A stretch of DNA of 64,000 nucleotides from Luidia sarsii (lineage: Eukaryota > Echinodermata > Asteroidea > Paxillosida > Luidiidae), in the NCBI GenBank assembly GCA_949987565.1, contig OX465113.1, positions 7,128,551 to 7,192,550 on the forward strand, in the 5' to 3' direction. Position 1 is the first letter of the stretch; each line of letters begins with the position of its first letter. The notes beneath the pieces were generated by a model. That model worked only from the letters and a program-made list of their open reading frames with translations. It had not been told where the DNA came from and ran no database searches. The translations under genes were made by a program, and so were the position numbers. Of the stretch, positions 1 through 12,019 are shown one piece after another.

Positions 1-1068
1 AATGATTTTGTTTTTCTATTCAGGGTCTTAGGATTTATCGGTTACTCTGGGGTTGTTTTCAGTCTGAAAAAAAATGTCTCCAAAATTGCTTTTAGTGCCA
101 TCTTACTGCCGTGAGGAAAGATCGTTTCATAATCTTCGCACTTCCGTTTTGCTTTTAATATTCCAGAATTTGATAATAATGTAGTGGCCCAGCACCAGGG
201 AGTAGGCCTACATGTAGGTCCAGCAATAAATCTTGTCACTTATGCTCCGCCCCCTTGGGTCATGCGATTGGCCTTGGGCGGGAGGCCACTGGTTTGGGTC
301 ACGGGGGCCCTTCGCTAGTCAGGCTTATGCGACCTTATAAAATTAAGATTAAAAAAAAATAAGCTAGAATAGATCTAGCTAGCGGCCAGGCAGCTTGTTA
401 AGATTCTACATTGCAATACTGTTAGCAACTGTGGCATAACTGTGGGACTGCGTCAGCGTAACGACCAGTCCACACCAATGGCTGCTTTGCTCAACTTATT
501 AATTGGCTAAGGATTTCCGATCAACACATAGCTTTAGCCAGCCAGACAGCAGACAAGATAAGCTTGGGCACCGTAAGATATGATCTAAGAGATCCCTTTG
601 AGGTTGCCAACAGAAGGCCGTTTGTGGTTTGACCCAGAAATCTAAACCCAGCTTGGGCTTCTTTAACAATAGAACTGCCAATCATGTCTAGAGCAGAGCA
701 ACAGCTAGCTGGAAATAGTTCACGAGTCAGAGACGATAATTAATAGGGGAGAGATGGTGAAAAGGCTGGTGATTTCGTAGCTCTGTCCATGGAGGTAGGT
801 CCAATACTGATCCTCGGCCGGCAGTGATCATTTATTGGTGGACGCTGCATTTTGTGACAGCTGCTTTCGTACGTTTCCGTCCGCGAAGCATCACGAGACG
901 TCACGAGACATTTTCGGCCTCCTTTTCCTTCCCTGCCTGTTTTTGGACATGTCGTACTGTCTTTAAGAGAAACCGGCCCTGCTATAAGATGTAAATATTT
1001 CGCCATCGGAACGATTGACATTTTGCATATTTCGGTCAATTCAGTAGGCAGTTTGCTTTAATATATAT
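1..1068. other. Unannotated AT-rich sequence
   Basis: Only short open frames without recognisable domains, and no RNA gene, in either strand. A short palindrome (GGCCTACATGTAGGTCC) lies near 205-225 and a related word occurs near 6510. I see no support for a gene here. Confidence 0.5.
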
Positions 1069-4000
1069 GGGTCGTTTCACCAGGTTGGGACACAGTAGTA
1101 AATTCACCAATGTAGCATGTTTGTGTCTTTCTCTCTTCTACCCCGTTGCTCTTTTTGTTTTTAATGCTGTATATCCATTTAGAAGGGAATGTCCCCTCCA
1201 AAATGACACCAATTTTAACTATCTGGAACATTGATCAAGTTATTAAAAACAAAAAAAATCAGTGGTGTATTGAGCTATTTTTTAGGTGAAATTGTGACAT
1301 GAAAAAACTCCGAAATTTCAGCAACTATTTTTTTTTAAATGAGGTGCAACAGACAAATGATATTTTATGGCAACGAAACAACAAATGCTGACCGAAATGT
1401 CCCGTTGTGTCACTTTTCCGAAAATACGTCGAGTATTTTTAAAATTCAGCTCTGCACTTAGCGCTGCCCGACGTAACTGCCGTGTCATATTCTGGATAAA
1501 TAGTTGCGTCGATTGAGAGGGGTGTAAATTTTTTCACGATAAATATAATGGGAAATATATCGTTGCACTGTGTCACACTATGCTTTACTTGAAATATCAT
1601 TCAAGAAAAACCTGTTATTTTACATTAATTTTCATTTTTTATTGGGTCGGAAACCATAAAACCGTGAGTGGTGTAATTCAATTTTTTGTTGCGTCGGCAC
1701 ACATTTCGTCACACAAATCATGACTTACCCCTATGATGATAGTGGAACGGTCCATTTCTACAAACGACCTTCAATGGTGAACCATTCACACAGGGTCACA
1801 TGCTGTGTAGATTGTTGTGAAGTGAGAGAGATCGTGAAGAACATGTGGTGTAAATGTTGCGTCGGCTTCTAGCTTGTTACATCGTCGTCATTTGTCCGAG
1901 CATTTGACACATCTAATGTGTAAGTATTTCAGCATATTTTGGGGATATTTTAATAGACGTTTTCCACCTTAAAGATCGTTATAATTTTGTTGTTTTTGTA
2001 TGGATTTTTGACATCGAATGATTCGCGCATAAAACGACCACGTGTTTTATCACCGTGTATGTGTTACGTTGATCAGTGATCGTTGCATCGGCGGTGTTTG
2101 CCTAGCATTGATGCTTGATTCGTAATTGTTTTTTTGGCCTTTTTCTGCTGGATCGTACGAACATCTTATTAATTTAAAGATTGATGTGACATTAGTGATT
2201 TTTTTAGTGTTTATGACATCGGGTGATGCACGAATGGCAGAAGTACGATTTCGTACTCTGTGTCAGTGTTGCGTCGCCCGATCAGCGTACGTGACGTGGG
2301 TGCAGGCCGGGCCGAGAGGCAGGATTGTTCTGCACTTCCCGTGTAGCTGTAGGTTACCCGCTCCACGTAATTGGCAAATCGAAATTAAATGAGTTGTAAT
2401 GAAGTGATTGTGGCTTAATTTTCCATCGATTATATGTCTGGAATCAAAGAAAAATATTTTTTGAAAAATTATAAAATTGAAAAATTCCAACGGGGAACAT
2501 GCACTGTTGGATTTTAAAAAAAATTATTTCATCCCATGCAAGTCTAAATTGAGACATCTCTTTCTACTGAAAATTCTAGTGAGGAAACTGACCAAATTAC
2601 TAACCGTATTTTATATGTATATACAAGGCCAACAAATTTATCCTGTATTATGTTTTTCTTCCTTTCAGGATGTGGATGATTTCATCATGGCACCAACTAT
2701 GATTTGTATCAGACTACGCATTAACCCTAAAAGAGCCGGGGAGGGGGCACCTCTCTGTATTTTTTTTTTATAGTGGCTCTGCGATTTTTTTCTGCGTGTT
2801 GAGGCTTTATGAAGTTTTCGGCAATCTTCTTGGGCACATTTTGACACCAATTTTATTAAATTTGGTGGTGCCGTTCTCTGTCAATGAACTTTTTTCGGGG
2901 CCATGGTATAGCTTGATGAAAATGTTTCCATTGACTTACACTACATAAAAGCATAGCATCTAATGTGCACAGGGTATTTCTTTTTAGGATTCTTTGGCAT
3001 AATTAGCTTATTAATATTGCTGCATGCAATTATTGGTTCTACGTGGCTTATTATCATTGTCAAAATTATGCAAATTTGGGTAATTCAATCAAAACAAAGG
3101 AAATTCAATGAAAAACAATGAAAACATAAAAAAAATGGAGTCATGAATAATTAATGAGCTATAATTAGACAAAACACAATTTTGTTAAAATACATGTAAT
3201 AAATGTTTATTATGTAATTCACTATCACCCTGCAAAATTTCATTCAAATTCATAATTTGGATTCAAATCCATTATTTGGGCGAATCAAACCCCCCCCCCC
3301 CCCCCGGCTGTGAGATGGTAAAAATAACCTGGCTCTTTGAGGGATAAAGTGCATTCCAGAGACGACAACTGTGAGAAGTGCCCTGGTGAAAAACAGCAAG
3401 CCAATCAACGGAAGTTACTTTCAGGAGAGACCTCAAAAGAAAAAAATTTGCCCAAGCTCTCACGGCGTCAGTGTTACGTCATACTTCATCTTGAACCCTC
3501 CCTTGCCACTTTTTGACAACCAACAAATTATTTCAGGTTGTGCTCACAATTCAGAAGTTACTAGGGTGCTGTCAAATGCCATTGAACCTCCTTTTTTGAT
3601 CATTATCTGAATTTTGTTTGTACTTTTGACTTGAAAGGAGAAGACGTAACATGACACGGTGTCAATGTTACGTCCTGCATAATTGTGTAATCAATTTTAA
3701 AACATTAAAATTTTCATTTTCTGATCTGTTGTAAGTAAGATTATCATAACTTAATCATTTGCTATGTAACAATGTATTGTTTGTATCCATTCTTGCATGA
3801 TATTCTGTTGTTTTTCTTGTTTTGTAGAGTAGTTTTTGAAGTTAGTTTGTTTTACCTTAAAAATATGAAGGAAAAACAAAGATTCTCAATGTGAGATACT
3901 ACAATTTCATTTGTATAGTGTCATTTATTGGCGTAATTGTTGTTGTATGTGGATTATATGCAGAGACACATTTAAAAATTTCATGTGGTGTCAGTGTTAC

Positions 4001-4196
4001 GTCACCACTTTTCTTGACCCAGCTTTCAATGTGGCTTTCTAGTACACTTCTGTTGAATCTACACATTTTGACTGATATAAATTATGAAAATAGAATAATT
4101 CTCCAATCCAGAAATGATAATAAAACAATGCTGTGCCAAGTTTGAAAAATTGATCTCCATGTCACACAACTGTGTCCCAACCTGGTGAAATGACCC
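1069..4196. mobile_element. 3.1 kb element with terminal inverted repeats, no transposase seen
   Basis: The left end reads GGGTCGTTTCACCAGG and continues TTGGGACACAGT. The right end is its reverse complement with one mismatch, about 28 bp in all. Both ends are flanked by ATAT (1065-1068 and 4197-4200), which may be a target-site duplication, although ATAT is its own complement and could belong to the repeat. The interior is AT-rich with only short frames and no transposase motif, so it looks non-autonomous. The word GTGTCAGTGTTACGTC and close variants recur inside (near 1850, 2258, 3465, 3657, 3985). The superfamily is not assigned. A TA-type or 4 bp target would fit Tc1/mariner-like or other DDE elements, but this is inference. 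Confidence 0.7.
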
Positions 4197-4327
4197 ATAT
4201 TTCAAGCCCTAAGCCTATGCCTATTTGATAAATTATGATATTTGAAAAGTATGAGTGTAGTTTTGCTGATCAATCATTCTTGCATAAGATGCACGTGTAG
4301 ATTTACTCATCTTTATAAATGCATATA

Positions 4328-5757
4328 CAGTGATGGAAATAGCTGGATTCGCATCGCAAAATGCGATACATTTTTCACGAAATGCGAGACAATTTAGAAA
4401 ACGGTTCGCATTTTGTGCGAATCAAAATCCATCGTAAGAGACCATCATGCGTTGAACGCAGAGGACATGTACTGTACCCGGCCCCTTGCACTGTATACAT
4501 GTACATGGTCAGTACATGTAGACTGTATACTGTACAGTACAAAATATACTGTTGATAGTGCAAGCGAGACGGCGGCCAGACTCCCCATCGGCATGGGTAG
4601 ACTAAGATTTTCAACCGCCAAGCGCCAAGCGCCTACCCTGTAAACATCGTCCAAATCGGTCGATTTTACCCTTAAATTGAAGCGTGTATTCTCTTCTTTC
4701 TATCCATGCCACTTTCAAAATTAATGAAGAAGGGAATAATATTGAATTACGCGGAAACAACATTCGGAGACAAACGATGAAAGTAGCGCACTTCCCTTCG
4801 CGACATTAGCAAGGTTGGCAAGTCTAGATATGGTTTCCGCCTCTACGTAACGCCATAGCGACACTACAGGACCAGTAGGGCCGAAACCAGCCTACGCGCT
4901 GCACATGACATAACACGTCTTTCTTTGCACACACTGTATACATGTAATGCACAGTGCACGTGCACAGCGGCCACATAGCCGCATACAATCACGCTGCGCT
5001 ACTCAAGCCTCATCGGAACTTCCATCTAAGTATTAGCGAGACGGTACGCTACAAAAAAGTACAATTCATTTTACTGCCGAAATAAAACACGTATTGGGAT
5101 AATATTGGGGTTCTTTCTTTATCGTTGGAATTGTGTGGGTTTTTAGTTTTCTTTTAATTTATTTTGTTTTTCATTGCAGAAAAAAAAACAGTTTTGCGGT
5201 TTCACCGAGTCCAGAGTCCGACGGTTTTTTCGGTTTTGATTTTTCCCAAACAGCCCAAGCCGAGGTGCAGCCATCTTTCTACTCTTCAAACAAAATTGAA
5301 TTTGAGGCGGTCAATTAAAATAACTATCAAGATTTTTTTCCAGTACACATCTAAGGAAGGCGACATGTAAAATAAAGGTTTGGCCTTTTGATTGGCCTTT
5401 TGATGCCACAGTGAATTGGCCTCGTGCCCCCTTGAGTTGACCTTGGTGGTGCTCTGTGCAATTTTGATGCAAACTTTGCAGATCGCACGAGGAAAAAATC
5501 AAAGCGGTCAGAATTTATTCCAACGTTTTTGTTTTAGGAATCAGTAGGTACAGCCTGAAAAGAGACAACTGCATCAAACATGGTGGGACAGCGATGCACC
5601 AGCATGCATCCCGTCTGTCAAAGAAAGAAATGATCCATGCACTGACTAATTATTGTTGCATTTATTTTTGCTAGTCATTTTTACCATATTGCTAATCAAA
5701 TTACAATTTGATTAGCATTTTTTGCTAATCAATTTTTCCCGCTTATTTCCATCACTG
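4328..5757. mobile_element. hAT-like non-autonomous TIR element
   Basis: The left end starts CAGTGATGGAAATAGC and the right end, reverse-complemented, starts CAGTGATGGAAATAAGC. CAGTGATGG-type ends are typical of hAT superfamily MITEs. The expected 8 bp target duplication is not exact: TGCATATA on the left, ATATAAAT on the right. Subterminal sequence is rich in self-complementary words (GCATTTTGCGA type at left, TTTGATTAGCA type at right). No transposase frame is present. The 1.43 kb length is long for a MITE, so it could be a deletion derivative or two nested elements. Confidence 0.6.
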
Positions 5758-7545
5758 ATATAAATGTTCCAGTACACGTGCATTGCTTATATTTTCAAGA
5801 TACCGGTATTGTGCATGCGCAGAGTGGGCAGAATCCCTCACGAGTACCACGCGAGGAGTGTGAGATGTTGGCATGCATGCAAAAAAGGAAAAATAGCAAT
5901 TTCTGCATTTGCTTTATGACAGAGAAATCACACAAATAATGTACATATATATTCCGCTGACTTCCTTTTATTCCTAACACAAATCATTTGAACCAAAGTT
6001 ACGGGACAGGTGAGAAAAATTCCGGAGCCCGTTTGCGGGAGAATGATTGGCAGCTCCATACTTAAATGTGAATGTTCTACAAAGTTCGGCTGGGCCATAA
6101 CATCTCAAGAAGCTGGGCCAGCTTTTTTTTCTGGCTGCAGACAAGCTCACAGAGCCTATGAACATAATACAGATCCCTGACAATAAACGCCCATCGGTTC
6201 CCTGGCCTATATGGACAAGCCCCCCCCCCCATTTTAGGGAACTTCAGCACACAAAGCCAAGCCGCCTGTGTGCCTGTGTGTGGGGAAGAGAGCTCTGATT
6301 GGCTGGGTGTCTGTGAAATGCATTACACCCATTTTGTGATTGGCCTGTTAGGCGGTTGAGCAGTTTGACGGTTGAGCAGTTAACAAGTCCCTCAAACCTT
6401 TGAAGTTGATGTGCTAGGAAAAAGTGGCTTGGGTTTCGGTATTGCATCTTCATGGGGGGGGGGCTTCCTGTAGGACACACGATCTCGATATTTTTTCCAG
6501 GGTATACCAAAGTACATGTAGGCCTACGCTCGAAAAGTGCCCAACAGGACTAAACTGATATGATCGATCTGGCGCAGTAATATTTAGCTATAACTCCAGA
6601 TAAGTGTTTTTAAATGTGACACTCGTGGTACCCGCGGATTCGGAAGGCCGGTCGCTTAAGAAAACCAGCGATCATCTGAATTCAGAAGTCCCGGCAACTG
6701 TGGTTTAAAAAATAACTTCAAACCTTTTCTTCAGAATATGCTGGTATTTTTTATTAAGAAATGTACATGTACATGTGTATGTTTCCTTGTAACATAATTT
6801 TCTTGTGAAAAGCTTTATTTATTTATACGTGTAGATCATTAACATTTGCACAGGAGAGGAGCAGAGCTACCGTGCTGAGATTTATTGTGGTGAATGTCCA
6901 AATTTTCTCCGATATAATTGGGAAAAAATTGGCCATTGATTTTCAGGCGCACTTATGCATCATGTCAAAAAGAATTTTATCGGCGTGACGCGACCGACCG
7001 CGGCGCAGTGCGGCGCGTCCTCCCGTGTCCCACCTCCCGGATCAAATCGCGGCGCAGCGCGGCGCCCGGACGGTCCCCTTGCTCATTAAAAGATCCCCTC
7101 TGTAAAGTCCGCTATTGTTATGTTAATGGCCGAATGAATATGGAGAAGTCCCTGGCCCAGCACACACAGGGCCCGCTGCGACCCGCCGCGGCGAGCTGTG
7201 TTTTGACAACATGGACTATTCCATTATGAATGGGATGGGTGCTCAATACAGCAGCTGAGTATTTTGGATGTAATTTTTTAGTTGGAAAAATCCAGCTTTT
7301 TACCGTGGATTGTGGTCTCAAAGAAACAATACATATTTAAGTTGCTCTCAGTTTGTTTTTGGTACTAACGATGTGTTGTGGGTAAATATGAGCAGCCCTA
7401 AAGCCAAATGACAAGTAGAGTGGAACACCAACCGCGTTCGGGCATTATTTGGTTCCTTCCCTTTGTTGTGCGGTGTTGTCTTCCTAGTAGCTTTCTTTCC
7501 ACACGAAAGGCAAACTGTCGGAGTTATCAACTTTATATCTGAGTC
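5758..7545. other. Unannotated interval with a GC-rich patch
   Basis: Small frames only. A GC- and CpG-rich patch at about 6980-7080 and 7165-7195 stands out from the AT-rich surroundings, with repeated GGCGCAG/GCGGCGC words. C-runs lie near 6221 and G-runs near 6457. I recognise no gene. Confidence 0.45.
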
Positions 7546-7546
7546 T

Positions 7547-7585
7547 CTGTTGAAGGTCCTGCTAGGATCGAAAGTTAGGCCATTC
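7547..7585 (+). repeat. Solo PLE 3' hammerhead-like motif, plus orientation
   Basis: Reads CTGTTGAAGGTCC then TGCTAGGATCGAAAG, homologous to the PLE 3' terminal motif at 49886-49924. The first core segment here (CTGTTGA) is nearer to the hammerhead consensus CUGANGA than in the other copies. It lies only 60 bp from an opposite-oriented copy at 7646-7684, separated by A/T-rich spacer. Confidence 0.6.
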
Positions 7586-7639
7586 ATTACAATTTCCCCC
7601 CTTCTTTTCTTTATTAAAATAAAATTTAAAAAAATTAAA

Positions 7640-8390
7640 AAACAGGGCCTGACGTTTCAATCCTAGCAGGACCTTTCTCAAAGGCAGACTGACAAGGACA
7701 AAACAGATACATGTACACGAAGGAAGGGGGGGAGAGTGAATAGGACACGGATGAGAAACAGAGGACAAAGAGTGAAGCTGGTAGGGAGAGATCAAAGGGA
7801 AGGGCAAGGAGTAGGGTAGGGATTAGTGAGAGGAGGGGGAAAGATCAAAGAGAAGGGCAAGGAGTAGGGTAGGGATTAGTGAGAAGAGGGGGAAAGATCA
7901 AAGAGAGAAGTGTGAAGGACTGAACACAAAAGAAGGATTATCAGAAAGCTGCATGGTGTTAGTCATTACCCTCCTGGATGTTGAGTCCATGTGGTTGAAT
8001 AGTCCGAGGACGCTTCATCCACATTTTCTCACGGCTAAGACGGACAGCATTACTACGGTGACCAAGTGATTCTATGCCCAGTACACTCATATCTGATATC
8101 GAATGATCAGGGAGATTGAAGTGATAGGGGTGTCCATTTTACCGGTTTTAATAGTAGACCTATGGCCATAGATCCGTTTGTTGAGGGTGTTTTTGGTCTC
8201 GCCAACATACTGAATATTAGAAACTCTACAAGAGATGAGGTATATGATGTTGGAGGTAGTGCACGTGATACAGCCATAGGTCGTGTGGGTAGTTCCAGAA
8301 GAATGTCCATTGAAAGAGTCTATTTCCTTGACATGTGTCTTGCAAACAATGCATTTCGAGGTACACTTAAATGTACCAAATTTAGTTCTA
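7640..8390 (-). mobile_element. 5'-truncated Penelope-like element, 3' end
   Basis: Collinear in reverse complement with the 3' part of the PLE at 49190-49940: GIY-YIG coding region, 3' untranslated region with the ~54 bp tandem duplication (7790-7910) and terminal hammerhead-like motif (7646-7684). Homology stops at about 8390, giving the 5' truncation expected of target-primed insertion. High similarity to the other copies suggests a fairly recent insertion. Confidence 0.85.
7646..7684 (-). ncRNA. Hammerhead-ribozyme-like PLE terminus
   Basis: Minus-strand copy of the 39 nt terminal motif: GCCTTTGAGAAAGGTCC, loop TGCTA, GGATTGAAACGTCAGGC. A T replaces C in the GGATC stem strand. See 49886-49924 for the folding argument. 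Confidence 0.45.
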
Positions 8391-8391
8391 T
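8087..8391 (-). pseudogene. GIY-YIG endonuclease domain of PLE, partial
   Basis: The frame reads through C-x2-C-x2-H (CIVCKTH), then IIYLISC and QYVGET, then NTLNKRIYGH. These are the hallmarks of the C-terminal GIY-YIG endonuclease that nicks target DNA for PLE retrotransposition. The reverse transcriptase part is missing. After the domain the frame shifts relative to the family continuation (YHFNLPDHSISD in another frame), so the product would be non-functional. This copy preserves the family reading NTLNKRIYGHRS better than the copy at 49.3 kb. Confidence 0.8.
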
Positions 8392-9189
8392 GTGACTTTG
8401 TGGAAATAAACATCATGCATGTGAAAATATTAAAAAGAAATGAACTGACATGGTCTTAGTTTTTTCTTTCCTCGGTCGATGATTGTATTTGTAGGTCTAT
8501 CTAAAGTTTTGTTTTGAATTTTACTTCTTAAATACAATTATTTTATGAGTAGTTGTTAAGGAAATTCTATGCCTATGTATTATTTGCATTAAAATGATTT
8601 ATTGGCTTTGGTGTCCACGTTACGTCTGCACTGTTGGTAGATCACTGTAGATTCTAGAAGATTCCTCCAAGCATTTAGCGAGCGGCCGGCGTGGAGACCC
8701 CCCCCCCCCCCCGTGTTTGTCACGCCCCTGCGCACTTACCCCACGGACCCCCGCGCACTTACCCCACGGACCCACAAATTTATGTGTGTGGTGCTGTGGA
8801 TTCCCCCCACTTTAGCACGTGCCATGGACGCAACGATACATTTAGGAAACAGTCGCGGGCTCAACGGTTGCAGACCCACTGCGCACACGTAACTGTCAGA
8901 ATGCTATCTATAGAAAAAAGATGACCGCCTCCTTGTTTTGGCTGTCGCACGGGCGAAACGAAACACCTTCTCGATCAACTGATGGTATTTTTTGCCTTTT
9001 TTCCAAAACGTGAGTAAAGCAAATGACCAGTATTAGAATCCTTGATTCTCACTGAATCAAAAAATGGGCACGTAGGACAGTGATACGGGTATTTTCGGCG
9101 GTAAATCTGGGGGTTTGTGTCGGGTAGTTTGTTTCGGTCGAAATGGTTTTTGGCGGCGTGTACATATAATCAGGTTAAGGATACTGTAG
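8391..9189. other. Unannotated interval
   Basis: Contains an isolated TGGTGTCCACGTTACGTC word at about 8609, matching the motif repeated inside the TIR element at 1069-4196. There is also a C-run at 8698-8712 and a direct duplication of CGCACTTACCCCACGGACCC at 8731/8755. No gene seen. Confidence 0.5.
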
Positions 9190-9277
9190 GACTTGGACCC
9201 TACAGTCACCCGAAATTCAAAATTTCAAAATTCGATAAAAAAAGGGTGACTTGTCGGGTCCAAGTTACTCGGACTAT
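9190..9277 (+). repeat. ~85 bp repeat unit, copy 1
   Basis: Starts CAGTCACCCGAAATTCAAAA and ends GGGTCCAAGTTACTCGGACTA. Four further copies lie at 10690-11060. GGGTGACTT and AGTCACCC within the unit are nearly self-complementary, so each unit can itself fold. Confidence 0.8.
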
Positions 9278-9319
9278 CCAAAATGGTAAAAACAAGAACC
9301 TTGCATATGTACATATGTT

Positions 9320-9468
9320 CCCGTAACCCTCAGGTCTCCGACCTTCGGGAGGAGTAGGGTTAGTCGGTTACGGTTACCGCAACTAACGATGGAGGAGCAT
9401 TAGTTGCGGTAACCGTAACCCTCATCCTCCCGAAGGTCGGAGACCTGAGGGTTACGGGAACGTATGTA
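9320..9468. repeat. Short inverted repeat, arms ~65 bp
   Basis: The left arm (GTTCCCGTAACCCTCAGG, continuing to GTTGCGGTAACC in complement) and the right arm mirror each other around ACGATGGAGGAGCAT at about 9391. The right arm doubles as the outer tip of the larger palindrome 9401-10664. Confidence 0.75.
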
Positions 9469-10664
9469 CAAGATTATATGCGAGGTTCTTGTTTTTACCA
9501 TTTTGGAAACACCACTGTCCCGATCGCCCCCTTTTTCCACCCTTTTGAAAATCGCCACACACAATCTAAGGACATGCACTTGATCCCAAATGTATACTGA
9601 ATGTGATCAGATAACTCAAAACATCGTGGGTAAAATACTTTTCCGAAAAACGGGCAGAAACTCACCCAAATACTGTCTGTAAATGTCCCGTCAACGTCTC
9701 CGCCAGGTTCGGAATCCGAACCTGGCGCCTCGACCAATCAGCGCTTAGTCTCGTGACGTATACCCCGCACGACGGCTATTTGCTGTTTCGCAATAACAGT
9801 CCACACTCGTGGTGCGCGCGCAGGTCATCGCCCTGTGAAGAGCCGACTGGTACTGTATACAACCATGGATACAACACGTGCGCTGTACATGTGATTGTAC
9901 GGTACATGTACATGTACCGTACATGTGCAAGCATAGTACCAAAGAATACTCATGTACATGTACGTGTGTGTACGTAGCGTACGGGTTCATACTGTACATG
10001 TACATGTACATGTACTGTACATGTACATGTACTCTGTACTGTTGTACGTACATGTACAGTATATTACGTGTACAGTACATGTACATGTACATGTACGCGT
10101 TTTATCAAAGAGTATTCTTTGGTACTATGCTTGCACATGTACGGTACATGTACGTACATGTACCGTACAATCACATGTACAGCGCACGTGTTGTATCCAT
10201 GGTTGTATACAGTACCAGTCGGCTCTTCACAGGGCGATGACCTGCGCGCGCACCACGAGTGTGGACTGTTATTGCGAAACAGCAAATAGCCGTCGTGCGG
10301 GGTATACGTCACGAGACTAAGCGCTGATTGGTCGAGGCGCCAGGTTCGGATTCCGAACCTGGCGGAGACGTTGACGGGACATTTACAGACAGTATTTGGG
10401 TGAGTTTCTGCCCGTTTTTCGGAAAAGTATTTTACCCACGATGTTTTGAGTTATCTGATCACATTCAGTATACATTTGGGATCAAGTGCATGTCCTTAGA
10501 TTGTGTGTGGCGATTTTCAAAAGGGTGGAAAAAGGGGGCGATCGGGACAGTGGTGTTTCCAAAATGGTAAAAACAAGAACCTCGCATATAATCTTGTACA
10601 TACGTTCCCGTAACCCTCAGGTCTCCGACCTTCGGGAGGATGAGGGTTACGGTTACCGCAACTA
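9401..10664. repeat. 1.26 kb long palindrome, near-identical 550 bp arms
   Basis: Arms 9401-9951 and 10110-10664 are reverse complements. The same 80-codon frame appears identically on minus 9495-9737 and plus 10328-10570. The spacer 9952-10109 is mostly ACATGTAC/GTACATGTAC repeats. The 80-codon frame resembles no family I know and is probably fortuitous, but its identity in both arms shows very low arm divergence. A foldback-type transposon or a recent inverted duplication is possible. An assembly inversion artefact around the ACATGTAC core should also be considered. Confidence 0.9.
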
Positions 10665-10689
10665 GAGGAGCATATGCATACAGCATAGC

Positions 10690-11060
10690 TAGTCCGAGTA
10701 ACTTGGACCCGACAAGTCACCCTTTTTTTATCGAATTTTGAAATTTTGAGTTTCGGGTGACTGTACTATCTGTAGTCACCCGAAACTCAAAATTTTAAAA
10801 TTCGATAAAAAAAGGGTGACTTGTCGGGTCCAAGTTACTCGGACTACAGCATAGCCACGATCCTTGGACCGGCTACAGTCACCCGTCCCTCCAAATTTCA
10901 AAATTCGATAAAAAAATGGTGACTTGTCAGGTCCAAATTACTCGGACTAGCAAGTAGCATAGCCACTTTCCTTGGACCCTACGGCTACAGTCACCCGAAT
11001 CTCAAAAATTCAAAATTCGATAAAAAAGGGTGACTTGTCGGGTCCAAGTTACTCGGACTA
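10690..11060. repeat. Cluster of four ~75-85 bp repeat units (one inverted)
   Basis: The unit at 10690-10764 is on minus; those at 10771-10847, 10865-10949 and 10975-11060 are on plus. All share GGGTGACTTGTCGGGTCC and TTACTCGGACTA and an A-run block TTCGATAAAAAA. The first two units form an almost perfect ~75 bp hairpin. With the copy at 9190 the family brackets the long palindrome. Confidence 0.85.
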
Positions 11061-11399
11061 CTCCGAAGGTACAGGTTGGGGCCTCTACGCTCAACACATC
11101 ACGAAAGTAATATAATGGAAAAGGGTAAACTAAGTATGCTGTATGGTCACAATGTACCGTGAGAAAATAAATCACTTACTCTTTCGGAAACAATCGAAGG
11201 TCCTCCAATTTTCCGAGATATCCAAAGAGCGTCTGAATCTGCTGCACAGTTGCAACTGGCGAAATATTTGTTGCCTGTGCGACCTTTGTTAAACCAGCCA
11301 TCTTGCCCGTTAGGGTTGGAAACAGGCATGCACGTACGATTTAAGTTAACACGGAGAACCGACAAACAATTAGACCAAAATACAGGAAAGGGGGACATA

Positions 11400-11530
11400 G
11401 GGCAGAACTTCCTACTGCCGTACTGTACTGTCACTGGTTAGTGGTAGTACTGGTACTGTGGTAGTGCTAGTGGTACTGGTTCTGACTACTGTAGTGCTGT
11501 AGTGTGGTGCGTCTCGGTAGTGGTAGGGGG
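11400..11530. repeat. GTAGTGGTACTG-type low-complexity tract
   Basis: Imperfect reiteration of TAGTGGTACTGG/GTACTGT words next to the left end of the foldback element. No other content seen in 11061-11540 beyond this tract. Confidence 0.6.
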
Positions 11531-11969
11531 GTAGGCCGCCATGTAGCAATGTACCGTCCACCAGACTGAATCTGGCCCTAAATTTGGGCCTCAATTTCGG
11601 CTGATTGCTACGGTGTCCCATATATGACACTATATTTGAATTATATTTTTGCTTGATTAAAAACAACAAGGACGAAATTTGATTACAACGTCATGATAAC
11701 CTGATATTATACACAAGTCACAAACAACCTAATTACATGTATATCTTCTTTTTTAATAACTACATTTTTGATACAACAGTGAATTTACAGGAATCAACTT
11801 GAAATGAAACCAATCCGGAAAACTAAATTTTTGAAAAACAATTTGTACCCTAGGCATTTTTCTAATTGTGACCAGCCAGACTGCGCGTGCTGCCTGGCAC
11901 TTATTTTGTACATTTGATAAGCGCCACCGTGCCTGGGACTTAGTTCAGCTTTCCGCAGCGATTTTCGTC

Positions 11970-12019
11970 CCATTGTTGAAGTTTCGCGCGCTTCACGCGC
12001 GAGGAAATTTCAACAATGG
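11970..12019. repeat. 50 bp hairpin nested in foldback arm
   Basis: CCATTGTTGAAGTTTCGCGC and its complement GGAAATTTCAACAATGG surround a CGCGCG-rich core. It is a candidate tiny palindromic insertion. Confidence 0.6.

Noticed and set aside
6980..7200. CpG island promoter
   Set aside because: Short GC-rich patches without a downstream coding exon or core promoter that I can recognise.
10210..10240. GGCTCTTCACAGGGCG as a second histone stem-loop
   Set aside because: Loop and stem do not match the six-pair, UUUC-loop consensus and it lies in the palindrome arm.
9495..10570. Identical 80-codon frames in both palindrome arms as a conserved protein
   Set aside because: Identity is fully explained by the DNA palindrome; composition is not domain-like and there is no other copy to test selection.
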